Assembly: GCA_927441425.1 (NCBI GenBank)
Contig: CAKMKG010000012.1
Span: 1 to 36,889 of the forward strand
DNA: 36,889 bases
Direction: 5' to 3'
Source of the DNA: an uncultured Bacillota bacterium
GTDB lineage: Bacteria; Bacillota; Clostridia; Peptostreptococcales; Anaerovoracaceae
Of the stretch, positions 15,113 through 22,867 are shown one piece after another. The position numbers and the translations under genes were made by a program. Position 1 is the first letter of the stretch, and each line of letters opens with the position of its first letter. The notes beneath the pieces were generated by a model that was not told the DNA's origin, did no database searches, and was given only the letters and a program-made list of their open reading frames with translations.

Positions 15113-15880
15113 TTACATCGTCATTCCGCCATCGATGACAATCACACTTCCGGTCATATAACCGGCTTCTTCACAGGCAGCAAAAATAATCGCCTGGGCG
15201 ATTTCTTCCACTCTGCCCAGGCGCCCCATAGGCTGTCTCTCAACAAAGGTCGCTTCCATAGCAGCAGGATCCACAGCATTCCTGATTTTTTCCTCAATTG
15301 CAGGGGTATACGTGGTACCCGGGCAAATACAATTTACCCTGATATGATCCTTCACGTAGTCTGCCGCCATGGCTCTTGACAAAGCAACAACGGCTCCCTT
15401 TGAAGCACAATAAGCGCTCCTGTCCACATGACCCTTTAACGCAGCTACGGATCCAGTATTCACGATCACACCACCACCTTGTTTCTTCATCTCAGGAATC
15501 ACATATTTTGACATGAGGAAGGTTCCCTTTACATTCACCAGCATAGTCAAATCAAAGGCTTCCTCCGACATATTGTCCACTCTGCCGGGAATTACGATCC
15601 CTGCATTATTCACTAATATATCAACTCTTCCAAAGGCTTCAACAGCGGCATTCACTATTTTTTCTGCACTTTCCGCTTTCGAAACATCTCCTGGAATAAA
15701 TACCGCCTCGCCACCATTTTCTTTTATCATTTCAACTGTAACCGTTCCGCTTTGCTTGTCATCCGGCATCAGTGCATTCACAGCAACCCTGGCACCTTGT
15801 TTGGCGAACAGAAGTGCAGAGGCACGGCCGATTCCTGCTCCAGCTCCGGTTACGAGAACCACTTTATTTATAAAATCCAT
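15113..15880 (-). CDS. SDR-family dehydrogenase
   Basis: A 255-residue short-chain dehydrogenase, complete: TGAGAGIGRASALLFAKQGA (Rossmann; Asn-type specificity region after it), LVNNAGIVIPG, the NTGSVAALKG serine and YCASK Tyr-x-x-x-Lys, then ICPGTTYTPAI and GSVIVIDGGMTM. It is an NAD(P)-dependent oxidoreductase of the FabG/KduD-like type. It may act on a 2-keto-3-deoxy sugar acid or another sugar acid coming through the TRAP transporter; the substrate cannot be read. Start ATG 15880 with AAAGGAG 6 nt upstream. It begins 33 bases after dctM, so it belongs to the same transcript. Confidence 0.85.
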   Translation of the reverse strand: MDFINKVVLVTGAGAGIGRASALLFAKQGARVAVNALMPDDKQSGTVTVEMIKENGGEAVFIPGDVSKAESAEKIVNAAVEAFGRVDILVNNAGIVIPGRVDNMSEEAFDLTMLVNVKGTFLMSKYVIPEMKKQGGGVIVNTGSVAALKGHVDRSAYCASKGAVVALSRAMAADYVKDHIRVNCICPGTTYTPAIEEKIRNAVDPAAMEATFVERQPMGRLGRVEEIAQAIIFAACEEAGYMTGSVIVIDGGMTM

Positions 15881-15913
15881 AATAACTCCTTTCTTCCGAA
15901 GCGCTTCATCTTA

Positions 15914-17191
15914 TCAGAATAGTATACCGGGAAGCCATAACGTCAGCTGCGGAAATAGTATGACTGCCAATATAACCCCTGCCATAGCAAGGAACAGATA
16001 AATCGATTCCTTAATGTATGTGATAATCGAACAATTGAAAATAGAGCAAACGATATACATGACCACACCCACCGGAGGGGTCAGCAAACCACAGGTCAGA
16101 GTCAAAACCATAACTATACCGAAATGAATCGGATCGATCCCCATCTGACCTGCAACGGGCACCAGCATGGAAGTGAGCAGCAGAATTAGCACAGTTGAAT
16201 CCATAAACATACCGGCTACCAATAGAAAGACTACTAGAATACCCATGATGATTGTAGGAGAATTTGATATTGCCAGCAAAAATTCCATCATGACTTGCGG
16301 GATTCTTTCCCATGTCAGTGCATAGCCAAAGCTTCCAGAGAGGCAAATCAAAAGCATGATCATGCCGACGTCCAGAATGGTTTCATCAAGTGCTTTCATG
16401 AATTTCTTCCATGTAATCTCGCGATAAACGATCAAGCCAATCACGATTGCATATACAACTGCGAAGGCGCCCGCTTCCGAAGGAGTGAACAAACCGAAAC
16501 GCAGCCCTACAATTAAAATGACCGGAAACATGAGGGCCCAGATGCTGTCAATCGATGTTTTTGCAATTTCTTTCAGCGGTGCTCTTTTCTCTCGTTCCGC
16601 AGGATATCCGTAACGGCGTGCAGTGATTGTTACAGCGATCATTAAGACTCCGGTCATCAGGATGCCAGGAATAATTCCGGCAACAAACAACTGCCCGATG
16701 GAAACCTCTCCGATGCTTCCGTATAAAATCAATCCTGTGCCCGGTGGTATCATTGTCGTTATGATAGAACTGCATCCGATGACACCGGCCGCAAACCCTT
16801 TGGCATACTTTTTTTCCATCATACCGGGTCCTAGAATTCGACCCAGCATGGTAGCATCACCGATTGCCGAGCTGGTTACTCCGCCCATCATCGCCGCGAG
16901 TACCATATTCACCTGCGCAAGACCTGCCCGCATATGCCCTGTTAACGCGGAAGCAAACAACATTAGATGACGTGTGATCCCTGTCTCGTTTAACAGATTG
17001 CCTGCCAGAACGAATAACGGAATCGCCAAGATTGCAAAATTTTGTGTCTGTGTTAATGTCAACTGCACTGGAATCGTAAAATTCAATGTATCCTGGCCGA
17101 AGAAGAATAGGGTTCCTGCAATACCAATCGCAAAAGCAACCGGCATCCCCATAATAATTAGTGCAAAGAATGCGATTACAACTATGGTCAT
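15914..17191 (-). CDS. dctM: TRAP transporter large permease (DctM)
   Basis: A 425-residue membrane protein of the DctM/SiaM family with about 12 hydrophobic segments, starting MTIVVIAFFALIIMGMPVAFAIGI. Characteristic loops include FAILAIPLFVLAGNLLNETG (about 49-68), TRHLMLFASALTGHMRAGLAQVN, MIPPGTGLILYGS and LLTPPVGVVMYIV near the C-terminus. This is the sodium-coupled translocating subunit that works with the small permease and the DctP binding protein. The ATG overlaps the dctQ stop by 4 bases (ATGA). The usual substrates of such systems are organic acids, including hexuronates; the flanking uronate genes indicate a uronate (inference). Confidence 0.93.
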   Translation of the reverse strand: MTIVVIAFFALIIMGMPVAFAIGIAGTLFFFGQDTLNFTIPVQLTLTQTQNFAILAIPLFVLAGNLLNETGITRHLMLFASALTGHMRAGLAQVNMVLAAMMGGVTSSAIGDATMLGRILGPGMMEKKYAKGFAAGVIGCSSIITTMIPPGTGLILYGSIGEVSIGQLFVAGIIPGILMTGVLMIAVTITARRYGYPAEREKRAPLKEIAKTSIDSIWALMFPVILIVGLRFGLFTPSEAGAFAVVYAIVIGLIVYREITWKKFMKALDETILDVGMIMLLICLSGSFGYALTWERIPQVMMEFLLAISNSPTIIMGILVVFLLVAGMFMDSTVLILLLTSMLVPVAGQMGIDPIHFGIVMVLTLTCGLLTPPVGVVMYIVCSIFNCSIITYIKESIYLFLAMAGVILAVILFPQLTLWLPGILF

Positions 17192-17667
17192 ACCCCATCA
17201 CTTCCTTCCTTGATTATTTTTTTTGTTTTCAGGAAGTTTGTCATCAGCATCAAAAAGCAGCCAAGGGGAACACTGATTGTAACCCACGTGTAACTCAACC
17301 ACGGCAAGCCTGAAAAAGATCTGAAATACGTAGTATAGGATAGTAAAAAACCAAATACGACCATCCCGATTAAAAAGATTCCGATTAGAATATTGTTCAA
17401 TATTTTTATGTACCATTGTGCTTTCTTCGGTAGTCTGCCTACGACAAGGTCAATCGATACCAGCATATCTTTTCTCATTGCCGCATCCGCTCCCAAAAAT
17501 ACACTCCAGGCAAACAGGAAAGTTGCCATATCAACGGTCCATGACATGGGATGGCCTGATGATCTGGCAACAGCGGAAAGGAAAACTAAGAAAGTCAAGA
17601 CAATCACGCATACTTTAGCAATTCTCATTTCCACTGTACCCAGCCATTCATAAAACTTTAATAACAT
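17188..17667 (-). CDS. dctQ: TRAP transporter small permease (DctQ)
   Basis: A 159-residue membrane protein with four hydrophobic segments and the DctQ marks TFLFAWSVFLGADAAMRKDMLVSIDLVVGRLP. It is the small subunit of a TRAP transporter, binding the large permease. The ATG at 17667 is chosen because AGAGGT lies 7 nt upstream; a longer frame to 17736 would add an odd 23-residue leader (MIWLCACGARN...) that runs into the dctP 3' gap. It overlaps dctM by 4 bases. Gene order dctP-dctQ-dctM is the common one. Confidence 0.92.
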   Translation of the reverse strand: MLLKFYEWLGTVEMRIAKVCVIVLTFLVFLSAVARSSGHPMSWTVDMATFLFAWSVFLGADAAMRKDMLVSIDLVVGRLPKKAQWYIKILNNILIGIFLIGMVVFGFLLSYTTYFRSFSGLPWLSYTWVTISVPLGCFLMLMTNFLKTKKIIKEGSDGV

Positions 17668-17740
17668 TTTGATACCTCTGTTTATACTATAGTTGTTATG
17701 TAAGTTTCTGGCTCCGCATGCGCAGAGCCAGATCAAAATT

Positions 17741-18763
17741 TTATTGTTTTCCTATCTCAGACCAAACCTTATCTTTTACCTCTGTTAAACCCAGTTTTTC
17801 ATAAGCTGCATTTCCGGCTGCTTTGAAGGCTTCAACATCAGGATCGGAATTGATGATCATGCCCTGCTCTTCCAGGTTCGCCTTGATTTCCGGAATCATG
17901 GATTCCATCTTTTGTGACGCTGCCAAACCTGCCTTGTCGCATTCTTCTACGAGGATTTGCTGATATTCTTCCGGAAGATTATTGAACCATTCCGCACTGA
18001 CCACTTCGAAATTGATCAGAAGGATATGTCCGGTTTCATTTGCATAATTTAGTACTTCATACAATTTTCCGCCGGGAATATTTGCAAAGACCAATTCGGC
18101 TCCATCAACGGCACCCTGCTGAATTCCCGTATACATATCACCAAAGTTCATCGCTACCGGTTCTGCCCCCAATGCACGAATGGATTCCTGCCAGATCGGT
18201 GCACCCGGCGTTCTGATTCTTAATCCTGCAAGATCAGCAGGTGAGTCAATCTCTTTATTTGTGAAGAAATGTCTTTGTGTCTGTACCCAGTTGAAGGAAA
18301 GAACCTTTAATCCAAAGCTTTCAAGTTCCTCTTTATAAGCCTGGATTGTAGGACTGTCTTTCAGCTTCTGTACCTCATCAAGATTTTCAACAAAATAAGG
18401 TCCATTCATAACTGCGATTTCTTCAACATACATCCCAAGACGAGCCGAATCCGTATTTTGACCGATATTAGCGCCGCCCTTGATCTGCTCAATGATGTCT
18501 TCTTCAACGCCTAACTGCGCGCCGGGATATACTTCAATGACCAGTCCGCCGTTTGTTTTCTCTTCAACAGCAGCTGCCCAGGCTAAGAATCCCTCATGGA
18601 AGGGTTCTGTTTCAGAAAGAACATGATTAAATTTTAATACATATTGTTCTGCCGGTGCTTCCGGATCACCTTCCGCTTCATTTCCGCCGCCGCCACAACC
18701 GGCTAATGTCAATACCATTACCAGCACCAGCAAAATTGAAATGATTCTTTTCTTCTCTTTCAT
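17741..18763 (-). CDS. dctP: TRAP transporter substrate-binding lipoprotein (DctP)
   Basis: A 340-residue extracellular solute-binding protein. The signal peptide ends in a lipobox, LTLAGC, so Cys23 would be lipid-anchored; a Gly- and Glu-rich linker follows. The DctP core is clear: LKFNHVLSETEPFHEGFLAWA, FVENLDEVQ, and DLAGLRIRTPGAPIWQESIRALGAEPVAMNFGDMYTGIQQGAVDGAE. The Arg in RIRTPG is the position that in known DctP proteins clamps a substrate carboxylate, consistent with a sugar acid. Start ATG 18763 with GAGGAG about 6 nt upstream. Expression is probably controlled by the LacI-type site at 18857-18882. Confidence 0.93.
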   Translation of the reverse strand: MKEKKRIISILLVLVMVLTLAGCGGGGNEAEGDPEAPAEQYVLKFNHVLSETEPFHEGFLAWAAAVEEKTNGGLVIEVYPGAQLGVEEDIIEQIKGGANIGQNTDSARLGMYVEEIAVMNGPYFVENLDEVQKLKDSPTIQAYKEELESFGLKVLSFNWVQTQRHFFTNKEIDSPADLAGLRIRTPGAPIWQESIRALGAEPVAMNFGDMYTGIQQGAVDGAELVFANIPGGKLYEVLNYANETGHILLINFEVVSAEWFNNLPEEYQQILVEECDKAGLAASQKMESMIPEIKANLEEQGMIINSDPDVEAFKAAGNAAYEKLGLTEVKDKVWSEIGKQ

Positions 18764-18856
18764 TTAATTCTCCTCACTTTCACAATAACATATGAAATAA
18801 ATATAAAAATAAATGGGCGGGATTCACGATTAACTGCGAAACCCGGGAGAGTAAAT

Positions 18857-18882
18857 TATAAATGTAAGCGCTTACATTTATA
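18857..18882. promoter_or_regulatory. LacI-family operator upstream of dctP
   Basis: A perfect 26-bp palindrome whose core is ATGTAAGCGCTTACAT (18862-18877), centred at 18869/18870. This form, with a CG-type centre in AAGCGCTT, is the typical binding site of LacI-family repressors. It lies immediately downstream of the promoter at 18893-18921, covering roughly +4 to +30, a position suited to repression. The lacI-type gene is directly upstream. Confidence 0.85.
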
Positions 18883-18892
18883 TCTTGATGAC

Positions 18893-18921
18893 ATCATATC
18901 AAAAAAAAAATACCATGTCAA
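18893..18921 (-). promoter_or_regulatory. Promoter of the TRAP/uronate operon
   Basis: Minus strand: TTGACA (18921-18916), 17-nt spacer, TATGAT (18898-18893). Near-consensus sigma-A promoter. Its spacer includes a T10 run that also serves as the U tract of the upstream terminator hairpin. Transcription would start near 18886, just before the operator. Confidence 0.8.
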
Positions 18922-18934
18922 TATAACTCATGGT
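18901..18934 (-). terminator. Terminator hairpin after the LacI-type gene, overlapping the promoter
   Basis: Minus strand: ACCATG (18934-18929), an 11-nt loop and CATGGT (18917-18912), then A and ten T (18910-18901). The stem is only 6 bp but the U tract is perfect. On the plus strand the same hairpin is followed by GTTTTTTG. It lies 30 bases past the regulator stop codon. Confidence 0.6.
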
Positions 18935-18963
18935 GTTTTTTGAGATTGCATTTTTCCTTTTCA

Positions 18964-19989
18964 TTATTCACCGCTGGGTAAAGAAAATGTGTTTCGTAAA
19001 ACAAAATTATATGGAATGATTGTCTTCTGTTTTGGATTTCTGCCTTCAAAGATATCGATCAAGAGATTGATCGCCATTTTACTCAGGTCTTCCACCCTGT
19101 TATCTACACTTGATAGGGCCGGAGTACTGCATTCGCAGATCAGTGAATTGTTGAATCCCATGATACCAACATCCTCAGGAACCTTTATCCCCTTTTCAAT
19201 GAGTACTTTCAACGCAGCAACTGCAAAAATATCCTCGCTTGTGCATATCCCGGAAAAAGGTATTTTTAACTTCAGGAATTCCCGGACAGCCTGCTTAATC
19301 ACACTCAAATCTTTCGAGGTGGATATGACCAATTCCGGGCGGTATGGAATCTGATATTCACGTAGTCCACGCTGATACCCTTCCATTTTGGATATGCTGC
19401 TCCATGTACCGGGTGCCTCAATATATAAGATGTCCTTCCTGCCGACCCCCACAAAAGATTTGACCACGTCAAACATCGCTTTTTCTTCCTCGCAGACAAC
19501 ACAATATGTATTTTCGATATTGATATAGCCGTTGATGAGAATGACGGGAATCTTTTTGGCTATCCGCTCAATATGAGAGTTGTCATCCGTTTCTTTAAAT
19601 ACAGAACCGATAAGAACAAGTGCATCTACATGTTTCGTCAGGAGCAGCTCCATGGATTTCAGCTTGTCCTGCCTGACATTCCCTGTACAGGAAAGGATCA
19701 CATCATAACCCAATTCTCTGAGCTCCTCTTCAATGGTACCTACTGCTTTCGCGTAATACAGGTCAATGACAGTGGAGCAGAGCACTCCCACCACTTTCAT
19801 CGTACCAAGGCCTAAACCCCGTGCAAAGATATTAGGCTTATAATGGGTATCATTGATCACCTTTTCAACCAGCTGCAACGTTTTCGGCGTCACATTTCCT
19901 TTTTTGTTGATTACTCTGGATACGGTTGCAATAGAAACACCTGCCAGCTTTGCAATATCATATATATTTATATCCTTGTTGTCGTCCAT
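18964..19989 (-). CDS. LacI-family transcriptional regulator of the uronate locus
   Basis: A 341-residue repressor. The N-terminal helix-turn-helix INIYDIAKLAGVSIATVSRVIN (about residues 7-28) is followed by the hinge helix (KPNIFARGLGLGT) and a periplasmic-binding-protein-like sensor domain (VVGVLCSTVIDLYYAKAVGTIEEEL..., ICTSEDIFAVAALKVLIEKGIKVPEDVGIMGFNNS). It is expected to bind the 18857-18882 palindrome and to release it on binding a uronate-pathway intermediate, such as KDG or a uronate (inference). Start ATG 19989 with AGGGAG at a longish 13-nt spacing. It begins 22 bases after uxaC and probably shares its transcript. Confidence 0.88.
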   Translation of the reverse strand: MDDNKDINIYDIAKLAGVSIATVSRVINKKGNVTPKTLQLVEKVINDTHYKPNIFARGLGLGTMKVVGVLCSTVIDLYYAKAVGTIEEELRELGYDVILSCTGNVRQDKLKSMELLLTKHVDALVLIGSVFKETDDNSHIERIAKKIPVILINGYINIENTYCVVCEEEKAMFDVVKSFVGVGRKDILYIEAPGTWSSISKMEGYQRGLREYQIPYRPELVISTSKDLSVIKQAVREFLKLKIPFSGICTSEDIFAVAALKVLIEKGIKVPEDVGIMGFNNSLICECSTPALSSVDNRVEDLSKMAINLLIDIFEGRNPKQKTIIPYNFVLRNTFSLPSGE

Positions 19990-20011
19990 TTTGCTTTATT
20001 TCTCCCTGCAC

Positions 20012-21418
20012 TCATTTGTCATTGAAATGAAAATAATTCACCGCATTGTCATAGCATAGATTACGAATGATTTCTCCCAGTATGTCTTCATCGTTACAGA
20101 CGTCCCCTCTCTCAATCCATGTCCCCAGCAGATTGCACAGGATTCTTCGAAAGTATTCATGGCGAGCCATCGATAAGATGCTCCTCGAATCCGTCAGCAT
20201 ACCGACAAAAACTGATAGCATACCCTGCCTGCTCATAGATTTCAAATAGGTTTCAATCCCGTCCTTATGGTCAAGAAACCACCATGGTGCTCCTATCTGT
20301 ACTTTTCCCATACTCTTTTCTTCCGGAAAACAGTTGGAGAAGGCATTCAGTTTTTCATGATCCAATCCGTTGGAAGGAAACAGGATCGTTTTCGGAAGCT
20401 GATTCGAAGAGGAAAGCTTGTTGAATAACGGCGCGATCATTCGTATCGGTATGGATTCTCCCATGGTATCAAACCCCGAATCCGGGCCAAGCTTGCCGAA
20501 CACGGTTTCATTGATATTTCTAACAGCACCAAAATGCAGCTGCATGACAAGTCCGTGCCCATGATAGATTTTTGCAAGCATCATCATGATTTCAGTCCGA
20601 TACGCCGACAGTTCCCTATCATTAATGCTGCATCCGGATTTCGCCTTAAGAAGGGCGGCTTCCGCCAGATCCCGGTTAAAGCATGTAAAATCTGGAGTTT
20701 CCAGAGATTGATCTGCGGAAAGACAGCCATGCCGTATGAAGTATCTGCATCGGATCTCCAATGCGTTTTCCAAATCCTCCAGACCTTTGATTTTCAGACC
20801 CGAAACCATTTCAAGCCTTTCCATCCAGCGGATATAATTTTCTGTCCCAATCTGAAACACCTGATCCGGCCGAAAGGTTGGAAGGACACGGAATCCGCAT
20901 TTCCCTGTGTTCTCAAGCTCTCTATGAGCGCTCAGATCATCAGTCGGGTCATCGATGGTACAAATTCCTTTCACATTCGCTCGTTGTAGGAGGGAACAAT
21001 TACTGTAGGCTTCCTCCTGCAGCAGTCGGTTACATGTTTCCCATATGTCCGGTGCTGTTCTCCTGTTAAGGAATTCTTCAATGCCGAAATACCGCTTCAA
21101 CTCCAGGTGAGTCCAGTGGTAAATCGGATTACCGACCGCTCTGCTAACCACATCAGCCCAGAGAAGAAATTTCTCATAATCATCTCCGTCTCCGGTAATA
21201 TACTTTTCTTCCACGCCTGCAAGCCTCAATAATCTCCATTTATAATGGTCGCCGGCAAGCCAAACCTTAGTTATATTCGAATAATTAGTGTTATTCAGAA
21301 AATCATCTGCCTTAAGATGACAGTGATAATCGAATATTGGCATATGCTCCGCAAATTTTTTATAGAGTTCCTCCGCCGTTCTGTTTTCAAGCAAGAAACC
21401 ATCATGGATCAGTGTCAT
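20012..21418 (-). CDS. uxaC: Uronate isomerase
   Basis: A 468-residue amidohydrolase-superfamily isomerase that interconverts D-glucuronate with D-fructuronate and D-galacturonate with D-tagaturonate. The start region FDYHCHLKADDFLNN (HCHL metal site, about residues 30-44), VWLAGDHYKWRLLRLAG, HLELKRYFGI, GICTIDDPTDDL and the later QLHFGAVRN are all UxaC signatures, and the length is normal. Start ATG 21418, with GGGAGG about 8 nt upstream. It lies 21 bases after sppA and is followed by the regulator. It fixes the pathway identity of the whole 11-21 kb cluster. Confidence 0.95.
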   Translation of the reverse strand: MTLIHDGFLLENRTAEELYKKFAEHMPIFDYHCHLKADDFLNNTNYSNITKVWLAGDHYKWRLLRLAGVEEKYITGDGDDYEKFLLWADVVSRAVGNPIYHWTHLELKRYFGIEEFLNRRTAPDIWETCNRLLQEEAYSNCSLLQRANVKGICTIDDPTDDLSAHRELENTGKCGFRVLPTFRPDQVFQIGTENYIRWMERLEMVSGLKIKGLEDLENALEIRCRYFIRHGCLSADQSLETPDFTCFNRDLAEAALLKAKSGCSINDRELSAYRTEIMMMLAKIYHGHGLVMQLHFGAVRNINETVFGKLGPDSGFDTMGESIPIRMIAPLFNKLSSSNQLPKTILFPSNGLDHEKLNAFSNCFPEEKSMGKVQIGAPWWFLDHKDGIETYLKSMSRQGMLSVFVGMLTDSRSILSMARHEYFRRILCNLLGTWIERGDVCNDEDILGEIIRNLCYDNAVNYFHFNDK

Positions 21419-21439
21419 GAGAACGAACCTCCCTATTTA

Positions 21440-22462
21440 TTACTTCAGCAGTTCGCATTCATAGCTGATGGGAAACTTGCTATCGCCCTCAATGGTTTTC
21501 AAAATGGCGGTTACGTCCCCACCTTTCAGGTCAGGAATGTTCACTCCGCCCAGCAGGCTGCCCCATAGAGAATTATCTTTATACACCACATCGATCACTG
21601 CACAATTATACAGTTCATATTCCTCCACCATTTCGTCCAGTGCCTCGTCAAATGTCCCGATGGAGTCCACAAGATTAAGCGCAAGGGCCTGTTCCGCGGT
21701 ATAAATTCTGCCATCAGCCAGTTTCTTTACCTCATTCAAATCGATTCCTCTTTCCTCGGAGATGATGCCGGTAAACTGCTCATAGGCATCGTCAACAAGT
21801 GACTGGAAGATCGCCAGCTGTTCCTCGGTCAGAGGTTCTACGCTGCTGCCCATGGCCTTGTTGGACCCGGCAGTAATGGTTACCGTCTTGACACCGTAGG
21901 TCTCAAGTAATTCCGAGATATCATACAGCGTGCCTATGGTCACTCCGATGGAACCAGTCCAAGTATTTCTGTTGGCGACGATCTTATCCGCCGGGGCTGA
22001 TATGTAGTAGCCGCCGGATGCCGCCATGGAACCCATCACGGCATAGACAGGCCGATCGGTCACCTCTTTATACTCCTTGAGTGACAGATAAAGCTCATCG
22101 CTTTCATAAACACCACCCCCCGGCGAATCGACAAATAGAATCAATCCTCGGTTATTGGGATCTGCAATAAGTTCATCAATCTTTTCCAAGGTCCAGTTGT
22201 GCTGATACCCGACAGGCAGTCCAAAGGTATCCCTCTGTCCTGCCGCGATGCTTCCTTCTACATAAATCGTAGCAATATATGGTCCGCTCGCTGATATATC
22301 CTGATCCTCCCCCCAAATTGCATTTTTAATGCCGCTTCCGAGAAAAGCCAGTAGAATAATTCCTGCAATAATACAGGCAAATATGATCAAGTTTTTTATC
22401 AATCTGTTCTTTTTCTTCTCTGTTCCCAATGCTTCCATGTTATATTCTCTTATTTCTGTCAT
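21440..22462 (-). CDS. sppA: Signal peptide peptidase SppA (S49 family)
   Basis: A 340-residue membrane-anchored serine protease that degrades leftover signal peptides. A membrane segment follows a basic N-terminus (about residues 21-43, LIKNLIIFACIIAGIILLAF). The protease core shows IYVEGSI, LFVDSPGGGVYESDELYLSL, then MGSMAASGGYYISAPADKIVA, where the Ser after MAA is the nucleophile, and AGSNKAMGS with the likely general-base Lys. It is a short Gram-positive-type SppA (one protease domain). The ATG at 22462 is preferred, with AAAGGGG about 7 nt upstream; the ATG at 22480 lies within the leader. A promoter-like TTGACA-N17-GAGAAT is seen at 22527-22499. Confidence 0.93.
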   Translation of the reverse strand: MTEIREYNMEALGTEKKKNRLIKNLIIFACIIAGIILLAFLGSGIKNAIWGEDQDISASGPYIATIYVEGSIAAGQRDTFGLPVGYQHNWTLEKIDELIADPNNRGLILFVDSPGGGVYESDELYLSLKEYKEVTDRPVYAVMGSMAASGGYYISAPADKIVANRNTWTGSIGVTIGTLYDISELLETYGVKTVTITAGSNKAMGSSVEPLTEEQLAIFQSLVDDAYEQFTGIISEERGIDLNEVKKLADGRIYTAEQALALNLVDSIGTFDEALDEMVEEYELYNCAVIDVVYKDNSLWGSLLGGVNIPDLKGGDVTAILKTIEGDSKFPISYECELLK

Positions 22463-22498
22463 ACTGAATCCCCTTTTCATTTATTTTTTCATACTATC

Positions 22499-22527
22499 AT
22501 TCTCCACTTTTTTCTCTTGTCTGTCAA
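22499..22527 (-). promoter_or_regulatory. Candidate promoter for sppA(-uxaC-lacI)
   Basis: Minus strand: TTGACA (22527-22522), 17-nt spacer, GAGAAT (22504-22499), about 40 nt before the sppA start. The -35 is consensus, the -10 matches 4 of 6. Since uxaC and the regulator follow with gaps of about 20 bases, they may be read from here too. Confidence 0.5.
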
Positions 22528-22608
22528 TGGGAAATCGGCGTTGGACTGATCCGGTGCTTCGTTTATCAACGCCAATCATTATAATGAAAACAGATCTAAC
22601 AAAAACTG

Positions 22609-22639
22609 TTGACAGTGTATTATGTCATATAGTACACTG
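22609..22639 (+). promoter_or_regulatory. Promoter overlaid by a YtrA-like GntR operator
   Basis: Promoter: TTGACA (22609-22614), 18-nt spacer, TACACT (22633-22638). Superimposed is an interrupted palindrome, CAGTGTA (22613-22619) with TACACTG (22633-22639), centred at 22626 and with further matching inner bases. GTGTA...TACAC arms are typical of the operators of YtrA-subfamily GntR repressors, which are encoded in the operons they control. The regulator at 22876 is such a protein, so autorepression is expected. Confidence 0.7.
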
Positions 22640-22702
22640 AGTACAGAAGGGGGATTGTTTAATTTTGAATATTGTTATAATCATTGGTAATAGGCCTTGT
22701 TA

Positions 22703-22867
22703 AAGGAGGGCGCTCAGCGCGCTCAGCGAGCGCCGAAGGGAACCATGGGTTCCATAGCCTTTTTGCCCCAAGCTTGCTTGGTTGGCAAAAAGGACAGCGA
22801 GAAAAACGAGTCGGAGGCGCATCAGATATGCGCCGTTGCGGAAGCGGCGCATGCCGCTTAAGGAGGG
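22703..22867 (+). repeat. Five-hairpin element flanked by 8-bp direct repeats (split ribosome binding site)
   Basis: The 149 nt at 22711-22859 lie between two exact copies of AAGGAGGG (22703-22710 and 22860-22867). Hairpins: 22709-22715/22728-22734 (GGCGCTC/GAGCGCC, with a 9-bp tandem GCGCTCAGC inside), 22739-22744/22748-22753 (GGAACC/GGTTCC), 22758-22793 (10-bp perfect stem plus a 5-bp inner stem), 22816-22822/22828-22834 (GGCGCAT/ATGCGCC), and 22842-22848/22853-22859 (AAGCGGC/GCCGCTT). The upstream AAGGAGGG has no start codon after it; the downstream copy serves gntR. This is what an insertion into the ribosome binding site with target duplication would leave. No terminal inverted repeats or transposase. 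GC is clearly higher than its surroundings. Confidence 0.7.

Noticed and set aside
11079..21418. Horizontally acquired island
   Set aside because: The cluster has no integrase, tRNA target, repeats or visible base-composition shift relative to neighbouring housekeeping genes.
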